64,000 nucleotides of DNA from Gallionella sp. (lineage in GTDB: Bacteria > Pseudomonadota > Gammaproteobacteria > Burkholderiales > Gallionellaceae): the NCBI GenBank assembly GCA_028687575.1, contig JAQTZW010000005.1, forward strand, positions 158,989 through 222,988, read 5' to 3'. Made by a program: the position numbers and the translations under genes. Of this stretch, positions 10,151 through 18,564 are shown one piece after another (position 1 is the stretch's first letter; each line of letters starts with the position of its first letter). The notes beneath the pieces are model-generated. The model made no database searches and had not been told where the DNA came from. It was given only the letters and a program-made list of their open reading frames with translations.

Positions 10151-10177
10151 AAGGCTTCCAGCGATGGAAGCCTTTTT
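10151..10177 (+). terminator. Terminator downstream of tRNA-Arg, supplied by the island
   Basis: AAGGCTTCCA-GCGA-TGGAAGCCTT stem followed by a T run. It lies just inside the left attachment repeat and so belongs to the island; the original terminator of the tRNA unit is now at 28725-28758. Confidence 0.85.
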
Positions 10178-10189
10178 CACTTCACGCAG

Positions 10190-10211
10190 TTGCGTGACTT
10201 TTTGCGTGACT
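10190..10211 (+). repeat. Candidate integrase arm-site repeats, left end
   Basis: Two direct copies of TTGCGTGACT (10190-10199 and 10202-10211) lie about 40 bp inside the left attachment repeat. A matching pair, TTGCGGGACT twice, occurs inside the right end at 28557-28577. Paired repeats near both ends are what arm-type binding sites of a lambda-class integrase look like. Confidence 0.55.
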
Positions 10212-10220
10212 TCTCTGGAA

Positions 10221-11423
10221 TCAACCGTGGACGATCCGGAGCAGGGTGCGGGTTCCCTGGCGATCGAGGACCTTGTTGGCCAGTTCGATCAGCCGGCCAA
10301 TGTCTGCGCTGGCGTAGTGTTCTGGCAGGGATGCTGACTTGTGCCCCATCAGGGCGTTACGGTCTTCCTGGCTGACGCCGGCGAGCCGCAGGCGGCTGGA
10401 AAACGTGTGGCGCAGGTCATGCACCCGGACGCTGGCGAAGCCAGGCACCGCATCGTTCATAAATTCGCGTAGCTTGTCAGTAATGATCTGGCCGCGCTCA
10501 CCTGTCACCAGAAGATGCTGCGGGATCTGTTTCCCAGCATTTCGATACACGGTCATTGCCGCACGGCAACGAGCACGCTGCCAGCCGTTGTTGTTCATGG
10601 TTTCGATCCGATGCCCTTCGTAGGTGAAGACGTATTGGTCAGCATCCTTGTCCCGCACGGCTCGTCGCTGCTCGATGATGCGCCAGGCGGCATCGTTCAT
10701 GATCGCGACGTGTTTGACGGATGTCTTGTAGGCGCTCTCCGGGATGATGAACACGCTGCGCCCGACCTCCGGTATCGGCACCTCCCAATCCCAGCGCAGG
10801 CCGCAGACATTCTCGTCTCTCAGGCCGGTATTGATGGCAAACAGTGCCATCGCCTGCAGGTGTGACGGCAGTTCCTGCATCAGCACATCCTGCTCGTCCC
10901 AGCTGATCGGGTAGGGATCGCGCGGGTTTTCGGTCTCCATCGCGATCAGCGGCGGCGCGATGGACAGCACAGGCTTGCCGTTCTCGTCGCGCCAGGCACG
11001 GGCGGCACGGATCAGGATCGAGCGGACCACTTCCAGCGATCGGTTGATGGTGGTGGCGCTGACGCCATCCAGACGGTGGGCTTCCTTGAATTCTTCCAGC
11101 GTGCCGTCGTGGATATGCTCGATGCCGAGCGTGCCGATAAATGGCAACAGAAGTTGAATGTGGTAGGACGGCAGTTTGGCAGAGCGCTTGTGCTTCGATT
11201 CGATCAGGTAGCGTGCCGCGCAACCTGCAAACACATGGCGATCGTTTGCGCCACATCGGCGGATTGAGTCTCGTTTGGCAATTTCTTCTTTGAGGACCTG
11301 CTCGGCTTGCTCCTGGGAGGCATTGCCGAGTCGGATAAAAATCCGTTCTTCCTTGTACTTTTTGTCAATGTTACGGGTGCCATCCTTGAGCAGGATGATC
11401 CCTGATGTTCTGGTTCGTGCCAT
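10221..11423 (-). CDS. Tyrosine recombinase (island integrase)
   Basis: 400 aa phage-type integrase. An N-terminal arm/core-binding portion (about 1-180) is followed by the catalytic domain with Arg-I in INTGLRDENVCGLRW, the HxxR box in VHDLRHTFSSRLR, LMGHKS, and the nucleophile Tyr in PEHYASAD. It abuts tRNA-Arg and is the obvious enzyme for the 10095/28667 attachment repeats. The excisionase-like frame upstream overlaps its first 220 bp. No truncation is visible. Confidence 0.92.
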   Translation of the reverse strand: MARTRTSGIILLKDGTRNIDKKYKEERIFIRLGNASQEQAEQVLKEEIAKRDSIRRCGANDRHVFAGCAARYLIESKHKRSAKLPSYHIQLLLPFIGTLGIEHIHDGTLEEFKEAHRLDGVSATTINRSLEVVRSILIRAARAWRDENGKPVLSIAPPLIAMETENPRDPYPISWDEQDVLMQELPSHLQAMALFAINTGLRDENVCGLRWDWEVPIPEVGRSVFIIPESAYKTSVKHVAIMNDAAWRIIEQRRAVRDKDADQYVFTYEGHRIETMNNNGWQRARCRAAMTVYRNAGKQIPQHLLVTGERGQIITDKLREFMNDAVPGFASVRVHDLRHTFSSRLRLAGVSQEDRNALMGHKSASLPEHYASADIGRLIELANKVLDRQGTRTLLRIVHG

Positions 11424-11632
11424 GGTTGTTGGTCTCCATACCTGGGCGGCTTGCCCTGGGTATTTTTATGATGCGTTGCCCAATCATCCAGGTCAAGACG
11501 GTCGAACGCAATCCCGCGCGATCCGATCTGAATCTCGGTCATGTACGGACGCACATTCTTGTTGAACTCATCGCGGCACATGCCCAGGTAGGCAGGTGCG
11601 TCGCGGTGGTGGATGAGGCGGGGGAGGATCAT
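11204..11632 (-). CDS. Excisionase/AlpA-like small DNA-binding protein
   Basis: Open frame of 142 aa beginning MILPRLIHHRDAPAYLGM, a winged-helix-like start seen in phage excisionase or AlpA-type regulators that sit just before integrases (AFDRLDLDDWATHHK is the recognition-wing region). Only about the first 80-100 residues look protein-like. The tail from 11423 down overlaps the integrase in another frame and is very basic and low in complexity, so the true functional end is unclear. It probably controls excision or integrase expression; this is inferred from position and the N-terminal pattern. Confidence 0.5.
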   Translation of the reverse strand: MILPRLIHHRDAPAYLGMCRDEFNKNVRPYMTEIQIGSRGIAFDRLDLDDWATHHKNTQGKPPRYGDQQPWHEPEHQGSSCSRMAPVTLTKSTRKNGFLSDSAMPPRSKPSRSSKKKLPNETQSADVAQTIAMCLQVARHAT

Positions 11633-12046
11633 TTATTCGCAGAGTCCATACGATGAAGCGCATGCCTTTGAATCCGCCAGTTCGCCTAGCAGGTCAAACT
11701 GCCTGCCACCTCGCGTCGTTTTTGACCACTCGACAATCTTCCAGATGGTTTGCTTCGCGGCCTCACGATTGCTCATGCCGCGGGCTGGGATGAATGTCGC
11801 CGACATTCTCTTTGAACAGAGCGCAACTTTCCGCTCCCATTCCGCCTTTTCCTCGATGGCCTCTGGAAATCGCAGCGCAATCTCTTTCAGCTCGCCCTTG
11901 TTGACGTTGATGCACGGCACGCAGCCGACTCTAGTCGCGGCATCCTTGTAATAAGTGCGCTTAGCTGGAATAGAAAGAGCACTAAGTCTTGGCCGGCGGC
12001 GCGATAGTGAGCATCGATGAGATTTGATCATCAAACGCAAGTACAA
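11633..12046 (-). pseudogene. 3' remnant of a PAPS-reductase-family gene
   Basis: The frame from about 11980 down to 11633 contains YYKDAATRVGCVPCINVN, then FPEAIEEKAEWERKV. This matches the C-terminal cysteine-bearing part of phosphoadenosine-phosphosulfate-reductase-like proteins common on phages and islands. The N-terminal PP-loop nucleotide-binding half is missing, and the first 20 or so residues of the open frame are not family-like. It is therefore read as a truncated gene left of the BREX operon. It could be a short expressed fragment, but no ribosome binding site supports this. Confidence 0.55.
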
Positions 12047-12086
12047 TTGAACGATTGGGGTAATACAAGCTGGAAAAAGATAATAG

Positions 12087-12680
12087 ATGTCACGTTACAA
12101 CGCCGAAATATCCGCTGGTTCTCTCATGCTTGCAGAAAGCAGGAAAATTGCCACGCTATTGCTGATCAATCCGTCTGACGTAGAGTGGGATTACGCCCTC
12201 AAGGTCGACAATATCCTACAAAAGAAAACACCTGCGACCGCATTTCGGCAGGCAAAACTTATTAGGAATCGCTTGGTAACAATAGAAAATGAAGGTTTGA
12301 AGTTGATTGCCGAGGGGGAAATGGAAGTTGCCATTCAGATGCTGATGATTGCAGCAACCAAGCACAGCCGCCTGCTTGAGGATTTTCTGCGGGACGTCTA
12401 CGCCAAACAATTGGCCCGGATGGAGTTAAAGTTAAATTCTCATCTGTGGGATGCGTTTTGGGTGGAGTGCACACATCGCGATGCCGGAATTGAGGCTTGG
12501 TCAGTTTCTACCAAAGAGAAATTGTTTCAAGTCATTGTCCGAATATTGGTTGAGGCAAAGTACCTCGACACCAGCAGAAAGATGAATATGACACCGGTCA
12601 GTTTGCATCCGACGGTTGTTTCATTCCTGAAACGCCACGGCGAACATGATGTCCTCTCTGCGATGCAGGTCGCCAGATGA
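12087..12680 (+). CDS. brxA: BREX protein BrxA (DUF1819)
   Basis: 197 aa, the size of BrxA. It opens with YNAEISAGSLMLAESRKIA and contains FLRDVYAKQ, the pattern of the DUF1819 inner-membrane-like/NusB-fold DNA-binding proteins that open type I BREX operons. First gene of the operon. It ends in an ATGA overlap with brxB, indicating translational coupling. The ribosome binding site is weak (GGAAA). Confidence 0.88.
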   Translation: MSRYNAEISAGSLMLAESRKIATLLLINPSDVEWDYALKVDNILQKKTPATAFRQAKLIRNRLVTIENEGLKLIAEGEMEVAIQMLMIAATKHSRLLEDFLRDVYAKQLARMELKLNSHLWDAFWVECTHRDAGIEAWSVSTKEKLFQVIVRILVEAKYLDTSRKMNMTPVSLHPTVVSFLKRHGEHDVLSAMQVAR

Positions 12681-13252
12681 GTACATTTGAAGAGCGTTTG
12701 AATCAGATACTGCCACGGCTGACCTCCAATGAGCTGCTCAATAATCAGGGGCTGAGCAACGAGATCGGTTTCTGGGTATTCGACTATCCGCCGGAACGTG
12801 AGCTGGAAATGCGTGCTTTTACGACGGAGGTGATCGAACCCGCACTTGCTAGAAATCACCCGCCGATCCGTTTTGCTACGGTGAACGTTTTTGACCTAGC
12901 GATTAGGTTGCTTGAGGAGCGCGGCCTGCTCGACAAGGCTTTCGAGATGCAGAAAACTCAAGGCAACGACAAAGCATTGGAGTCGTTGCGTCGTGTTCTG
13001 AAGGAAGACAAGCTGGCTGCTCGCCTTGTTTCACAACTTGATCTGGATAACCTGGATTTGGTTATGTTGACGGGAGTCGGCGCGGCTTACCCGATTCTGC
13101 GCACCCACACCTTGTTGTCAGCCTTGCATCCGCTGATGAAAGACACGCCCCTACTCATGATGTACCCCGGGAAATACGACGGCTATTCGTTCAGGTTGTT
13201 CAACACTCTATCCGAAGATCACTACTACCGGGCGTTTCGCCTGGTATCGTAA
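12677..13252 (+). CDS. brxB: BREX protein BrxB (DUF1788)
   Basis: 191 aa with the DUF1788 pattern (LTGVGAAYPILRTHTLLSAL; MYPGKYDGYSFRLFN near the C-terminus). A small essential BREX component without known catalytic activity. It overlaps brxA by four bases and lies 26 bp before brxC, so it is in the same transcript. Confidence 0.9.
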   Translation: MSTFEERLNQILPRLTSNELLNNQGLSNEIGFWVFDYPPERELEMRAFTTEVIEPALARNHPPIRFATVNVFDLAIRLLEERGLLDKAFEMQKTQGNDKALESLRRVLKEDKLAARLVSQLDLDNLDLVMLTGVGAAYPILRTHTLLSALHPLMKDTPLLMMYPGKYDGYSFRLFNTLSEDHYYRAFRLVS

Positions 13253-13278
13253 AGCGCAGTAACCCACAGGACAATGAT

Positions 13279-16200
13279 ATGAAAATAAGGTCGCTATTTA
13301 CCAAACCAATTGACCGTCCCATCAACGGCGTCATTAAAGCCGACCAGCGTGATGCGGAAAGCATTTGGCAGGAATTGGATGAATACGTCGTGACCAGGCA
13401 ATTGACCGAATATTTCCGCCGGTTCTTCGATGCTTTTCTGGCTGCGGCTGACAACCCGAAAGATCCTGTTGTTTCATCGCGCATGGGTGTATGGGTTTCC
13501 GGATTTTTTGGTTCGGGTAAATCGCACTTCATCAAAATCCTGTCTTATTTGCTGGAGAACATTGAGGCTGTTGACCCAGTGACCGGCAATATCAAGCGGG
13601 CTGCTGCTTTTTTCGATGAGCGCAAAATTAAGGATGCGTTGCTGCTGGCCGACATGCAGCGTGCGGCCAAGGGCAGTTCCGATGTCATTCTGTTTAATAT
13701 CGATGCCAAGGCGGATAGCAAGTCCGATCGTGATGTCATTCTGCAAGTGTTTCTCCGTGTCTTTAACGAAAAGCAGGGATACTCCGGTGATGCGCCGCAC
13801 ATTGCCGAAATGGAACGGTATCTTGCTGGCAAGGGCGCTTATGACGCTTTTAAGGCCGCCTTTCAGGAAAAGAATGGTTCTTCTTGGGCTCAAGAGCGCG
13901 ATGCCGTCGATTTTCTGCGCGATGAGGTGGTATATGCCTTGTCGAAGGCGCTGGGCATGACCGAAGAATCTGCTGGGCGTTGGTTCGATAATTCCCGAGA
14001 TGACTACAAGATCAATATCGAAGGGCTGGCCAAGGTCATTCGTGATTATCTGGATATCAAACCTGCCGCGCATCGCATCATCTTTCTGGTGGACGAGGTG
14101 GGGCAATTCATTGGTGACAACACCCAGCTCATGTTGACGTTGCAAACGATCACCGAGCAACTGGGCACGCTATGCCAAGGCCGTGCATGGGTCATTGTCA
14201 CCAGTCAGGAAGACATCGATGCTGCAATCGGTGAAACCAACAAGGCCAAGTCGCAGGACTTTTCCAAGATTCAGGGGCGTTTTCATACTCGTTTATCGCT
14301 GGCTAGTTCCAATACCGATGATGTCATCAGCGAGCGTCTGCTCTCCAAAACGGAAGATGCGCACGTCGAGTTACGCGATTGTTTCGAGAAGAAGGGCGAT
14401 ATCATCAACAACCAGCTGGCATTCGTTGGTAACTCGGTTTCGATGCGCAGCTATAAGGATGCCGCCGAGTTTGTGGCCTGCTATCCGTTTGCGCCGTATC
14501 AGTTCACCTTGCTGCAAAAGATATTCGAGTCCATCCGCAAGGTGGGCGCTACCGGCAAGCACTTGTCCAAAGGTGAGCGTTCCTTGTTGGATGCGTTCCA
14601 GTCCGCCGCTGTGCGTAATGCCGAAAAAGGCACCGATACCCTGATCCCGGTGTTCGACTTTTATCCGTCGATTGAAAGTTTTATTGATACCAGTGCCAAG
14701 CGCTCAATCGATGAAGCACCCTCTAATCCGTTGCTGGAAACTTACGATGTTCAGCTGCTCAAGGCGCTGTTTCTGATTCGTTACATCCCTGACATCATCA
14801 AGCCTAACGTCGACAATCTGGCGACATTGTGTGTCGACCAGATAGATGCCGACAAACTCGTCTTGAAACGCAAAATACAGGAGAGCCTAACTCGGCTTGA
14901 AAATCAGCGCCTAGTGAGTCGTAATGGCGACCTATGGTCATTCCTGACCAATGAGGAGCGCGATGTCGCTCGTGAAATAGGCCATGTCGAGGTTTCGGCT
15001 TTGGAGAAATCGAGACTGCTCAGCGAGCTCGTCTTTGAAGAGATATTGAGCGGCACAACCAAAGTTCGTCACAGAGAGACCAAGGGCGATTATGAGATCA
15101 ATCGCTTGCTGGATGGGGCTCCATGGAAAATCGCTAGCCATGCGCTCTCCTTGGAGATTGTTACGCCCTTGAGTGATGATTATGAGTCTCTCAACGATGC
15201 AAAAGCGATTCTTCGTAGTTCGGATCGAGCAATGATCAGAATGTCCGATAGCCCTCGGTTGGACATCGAGCTGACACTTTACCTGCAAATAGAAAAGTAC
15301 ATCGACAGCCCCAAGGCGAGTTCAGCGCCTGTTTCACTCAAGCGCATTCTGTCTGATCGCAAGGATGAAAATCGTGAGCGCCGTACCCGTCTGGTCACGC
15401 AGTTGGGCAATGCGATTGTCACAGGCGATAGCTATGCCTTGGGACAAAAAATGCCAGCGAAAGCGGGTGCCACTTCCTCCCAAGTGGATGATTTGGTCAA
15501 CTACCTCATCTCCAACACCTATAACAAGCTGACCTACCTGAAGGTACGTCAGCCCGATCCGATTGCCGAAATCAAGGCCGTACTGATGGCGGATAGCATT
15601 GGTCAGCATTCCATCGCGCTTGGGGGGGAAGAGGGCAATCCGCTGGCATTGAATGAGATGCGCGAATATCTCCGATTCAAGGCCAGCCAAAGTCGCGTCC
15701 TGCTTTCCGATGTGGTGGACCGTTTTAGCGGCGTGCCATGGGGATGGAAGCCGGAATGGGAAATTGTGCTGCTGATCGCGCGCATGTACATGGCGGGAGA
15801 AATCAAACTGATTTCTGACAATTCGGACCTGGAGCCCAGTGCAGCAATCGAGTCGCTCACCAAGGCTGTGCGCTTTAAGCAAGTTTCGATCCTTAATCGA
15901 AAAACTGCGGATGCAGCCCAGATCAAGCGCGCCCGTGATTTGCACAAAGATCTCTTTTCCAAGATCGGTCGTGAAGACGAAGACAGCTTGGTGGCGGATT
16001 TCCGCGAGAATCTCGCCCTGTGGCAAGGCAAACTGAAAGAATATTCGTATCTGGCTAATACCCGGCATCATCCGGGGAAAGCAGTTATCGATCAGACATT
16101 AACCCGCATTACAAAGCAATTAGCTGTCCGCGATTCCTTTGAGTTTGTCGAGGCGTTGCTGTCGGCCAAGGATGAGTGGCTTGATGTGGGAGACGACATT

Positions 16201-16911
16201 CACGATCTGGTCAGCTTTTATACCTCCCAGTTGCAGATATGGCGGCAGATGTTGGAGTCGCTGCAACGCTTCGAGCCTAACTTGCCTGCGCTGAGCAAGG
16301 AGGTAGTGGCCGCTCATGCCTTGAAACAATTGGAAGCGATCCGTGATAACCCAACGCCGTATTCTCAAGTCAGTCAGATCGGGGCGCTGATTCAGGCGGT
16401 AGACGGCATCAATACTGCGTTAGTACATAGCAAACGTGAGCACGCTCTGCTGTTAATGGAAAAGAAAATCGCTGAAGTGGGCCATGAGTTGGATCAGGCT
16501 CATGCTCCCGCTGATTTGCGTAACCGTGCGTTACGGCAGTTGCAGCAATACAAACTGGATATCGCAGAACAGACCAGTATCCCGCAAATTCATTATCTGC
16601 AAGAACAGTCCGGCACGGCACTGGATAATGCAATGGACATGATTGCCGTGGCGGTGAAAGAGGCCGAGAAGAAGCCGTCAGTGCCACCGATGGCGGTGAA
16701 ATCTCCCGGTGATCATGCAACGGTGTTCGTAACCAATACTCCCCCGGCATCGACAACGATTGCACCCAAGCCGCCTAAGGCGATTCGTGCAGCCGACTTG
16801 TGCAGTAAATCGTATTTGGAAACCGAGGCCGAAGTTGAGGAATATCTGGAGAAACTGAAAACTGAACTGCTGGCCGCCATTAAATCTGGGCAAAGAGCGA
16901 GAATTCAGTAA
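13279..16911 (+). CDS. brxC: BREX protein BrxC, large P-loop ATPase
   Basis: 1210 aa, the usual BrxC length. Walker A is GFFGSGKSHFIK at about residues 74-85 and Walker B IIFLVDEVGQFIG near 265-277, an ORC/AAA-like ATPase arrangement. The long C-terminal half is helical with a charged, proline-containing linker near residue 1130-1160. BrxC is required for both host methylation and phage exclusion in type I BREX. No internal stop or frameshift. About 70 bp separate it from the inserted abiE pair. Confidence 0.93.
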   Translation: MKIRSLFTKPIDRPINGVIKADQRDAESIWQELDEYVVTRQLTEYFRRFFDAFLAAADNPKDPVVSSRMGVWVSGFFGSGKSHFIKILSYLLENIEAVDPVTGNIKRAAAFFDERKIKDALLLADMQRAAKGSSDVILFNIDAKADSKSDRDVILQVFLRVFNEKQGYSGDAPHIAEMERYLAGKGAYDAFKAAFQEKNGSSWAQERDAVDFLRDEVVYALSKALGMTEESAGRWFDNSRDDYKINIEGLAKVIRDYLDIKPAAHRIIFLVDEVGQFIGDNTQLMLTLQTITEQLGTLCQGRAWVIVTSQEDIDAAIGETNKAKSQDFSKIQGRFHTRLSLASSNTDDVISERLLSKTEDAHVELRDCFEKKGDIINNQLAFVGNSVSMRSYKDAAEFVACYPFAPYQFTLLQKIFESIRKVGATGKHLSKGERSLLDAFQSAAVRNAEKGTDTLIPVFDFYPSIESFIDTSAKRSIDEAPSNPLLETYDVQLLKALFLIRYIPDIIKPNVDNLATLCVDQIDADKLVLKRKIQESLTRLENQRLVSRNGDLWSFLTNEERDVAREIGHVEVSALEKSRLLSELVFEEILSGTTKVRHRETKGDYEINRLLDGAPWKIASHALSLEIVTPLSDDYESLNDAKAILRSSDRAMIRMSDSPRLDIELTLYLQIEKYIDSPKASSAPVSLKRILSDRKDENRERRTRLVTQLGNAIVTGDSYALGQKMPAKAGATSSQVDDLVNYLISNTYNKLTYLKVRQPDPIAEIKAVLMADSIGQHSIALGGEEGNPLALNEMREYLRFKASQSRVLLSDVVDRFSGVPWGWKPEWEIVLLIARMYMAGEIKLISDNSDLEPSAAIESLTKAVRFKQVSILNRKTADAAQIKRARDLHKDLFSKIGREDEDSLVADFRENLALWQGKLKEYSYLANTRHHPGKAVIDQTLTRITKQLAVRDSFEFVEALLSAKDEWLDVGDDIHDLVSFYTSQLQIWRQMLESLQRFEPNLPALSKEVVAAHALKQLEAIRDNPTPYSQVSQIGALIQAVDGINTALVHSKREHALLLMEKKIAEVGHELDQAHAPADLRNRALRQLQQYKLDIAEQTSIPQIHYLQEQSGTALDNAMDMIAVAVKEAEKKPSVPPMAVKSPGDHATVFVTNTPPASTTIAPKPPKAIRAADLCSKSYLETEAEVEEYLEKLKTELLAAIKSGQRARIQ

Positions 16912-16983
16912 GTGTCAGAAAAAGTGTTTGGATTCGACGCTTTACAGTGGCATACTGCATGAAATTTCAATGAGGAGTCTTTC

Positions 16984-17616
16984 ATGAAGGCGTTGTCGGA
17001 TTCGCAGCGTAAAGGGTCAGCGCTTGCAAGGCATTTGCGTGCCGGCAAGGTGTATCGCCGCGAGGATTTGCTGCCCTTTTCAACGAGTGTCGATCGCGAG
17101 TTGAAACAACTGGTTGCAGATGGCCGGCTAGTAAAACCGGCACAGGGGCTGTATTACCTGCCTAAGAAAACCGTTTTCGGTGATGCTCCGCCCCCTGAGC
17201 AAGAAATGCTGGCCGTCTTTCTTAAAGACAAAAATTTTCTATTCTTCAATCCTAGTGTTTACAACTCACTGCGATTGGGGACGACCCAGCTTTATAACAA
17301 AACCATCGTTTACAACCATAAGCGGCATGGCAAGTTTCAGCTGGGCAATCGTGAATATGATTTTCGGGTGAAACCCCGTTTCCCCTTAAGCAATAAAGTG
17401 ACTGTCGAATATCTGCTGGTGGATATGCTCAATAATTTGGACGAGTTGGCGGAGGATGAAGGCCGAGTTCTGCAAGCCGCGCGCAGAAAGTTGGCAGAAT
17501 TTGATGTCAAAAAACTGGGGAAGACGTTGCAGGATTATGGCTCCGCCGCGACCCGTCGTCTCATGAAACCCTGGTTAAATGAGCTGGCATTGACGCAAAC
17601 TGGGTCGCACGCATGA
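16984..17616 (+). CDS. AbiEi-like type IV antitoxin (DUF6088)
   Basis: 210 aa. The N-terminal winged helix (about 20-70: REDLLPFSTSVDRELKQLVADGRLVKPAQGLYYLPK) and C-terminal AbiEi-like region fit the transcriptional antitoxin of AbiE modules, which represses its own promoter and neutralises the nucleotidyltransferase. GAGGAG precedes ATG 16984. It overlaps the toxin gene by four bases (ATGA) and sits between brxC and pglX, in the BREX direction. Confidence 0.85.
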   Translation: MKALSDSQRKGSALARHLRAGKVYRREDLLPFSTSVDRELKQLVADGRLVKPAQGLYYLPKKTVFGDAPPPEQEMLAVFLKDKNFLFFNPSVYNSLRLGTTQLYNKTIVYNHKRHGKFQLGNREYDFRVKPRFPLSNKVTVEYLLVDMLNNLDELAEDEGRVLQAARRKLAEFDVKKLGKTLQDYGSAATRRLMKPWLNELALTQTGSHA

Positions 17617-18560
17617 CCTTAAAATTTCTCCATGAGCATAAGGATTTCATCGTTGGCATCGAACTGATTGCGGACGAAATGAAAGTTGCTCCTTACCTCG
17701 TTGAAAAAGATTACTGGTTGATGCACTGCCTGTGGGGCTTGCAGCAACAGGGCTGGAAGTTCGAGATGAAGGGCGGCACCTCGCTATCCAAGGGATATGG
17801 CATCATCGACCGCTTCTCCGAAGACATCGACATTCGCTTTGATCCGCCTGCCGAACTGGAACTCAAAACAGGCAAGAATCACGACAAACCAGCCCATCTT
17901 GTGGCTCGCAAAGCCTTCTTCGATTGGCTATCCAGTCAAATTCAAATTCCCGGTCTGGTCGGTAACACGCGAGAAACAGACTACGATGATCGCAGTTATC
18001 GCAACGGCGGTATCGTGCTGGATTACCCTTCGGTCACACAACAATTGGCGGGTGCGAAATCAGGCATCCTGCTTGAAGTCGGCTTTGATGTCACTGCGCC
18101 CAATAGCCCTCGTACCATCAGTTCTTGGGCGCTGGATGCTGCACTGAAGGCGAAAGTTGCCGTCGTTGATAATCGGGCTGTCGATGTGGCGTGCTATGCC
18201 CCTGGCTATACCTTTGTTGAGAAGCTGCAAACGATCTCCACCAAGTTTCGCAAGCAGCAGGAAGCGCAAGACTTCCCCAAGAATTTCCTGCGCCATTATT
18301 ACGACATCTACTGCCTGCTCGGTAATGAATCGGTGCTGGCATTCATCGGCACCGATGCCTATCACGCGCATAAACAAGCACGCTTCCCCAAGGCCGATAA
18401 TCAGCACATCGCCAGCAACGACGCTTTTTTACTGAGCGATCCACAAACACGTGCGCTCTACCAGCGCGAGTATGAAAAAACCGAGGCGCTTTATTTCAAG
18501 GGGCAAATCCCCTTTGCTGAAATATTGGCGCGCATCCAGCAGCACATCGAACGGTTATAA
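17613..18560 (+). CDS. AbiEii-like nucleotidyltransferase toxin
   Basis: 315 aa. Contains MKGGTSLSKGYGIIDRFSEDIDIRF (key residues GGTSLSK and the metal-binding SEDID), the DNA polymerase-beta-type nucleotidyltransferase signature of AbiEii toxins. The known family transfers nucleotides to RNA and gives abortive infection or a type IV toxin-antitoxin effect. It is coupled to the antitoxin by ATGA overlap and ends 4 bp before pglX, so it is cotranscribed with BREX. Confidence 0.87.
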   Translation: MTLKFLHEHKDFIVGIELIADEMKVAPYLVEKDYWLMHCLWGLQQQGWKFEMKGGTSLSKGYGIIDRFSEDIDIRFDPPAELELKTGKNHDKPAHLVARKAFFDWLSSQIQIPGLVGNTRETDYDDRSYRNGGIVLDYPSVTQQLAGAKSGILLEVGFDVTAPNSPRTISSWALDAALKAKVAVVDNRAVDVACYAPGYTFVEKLQTISTKFRKQQEAQDFPKNFLRHYYDIYCLLGNESVLAFIGTDAYHAHKQARFPKADNQHIASNDAFLLSDPQTRALYQREYEKTEALYFKGQIPFAEILARIQQHIERL

Positions 18561-18564
18561 ATCC

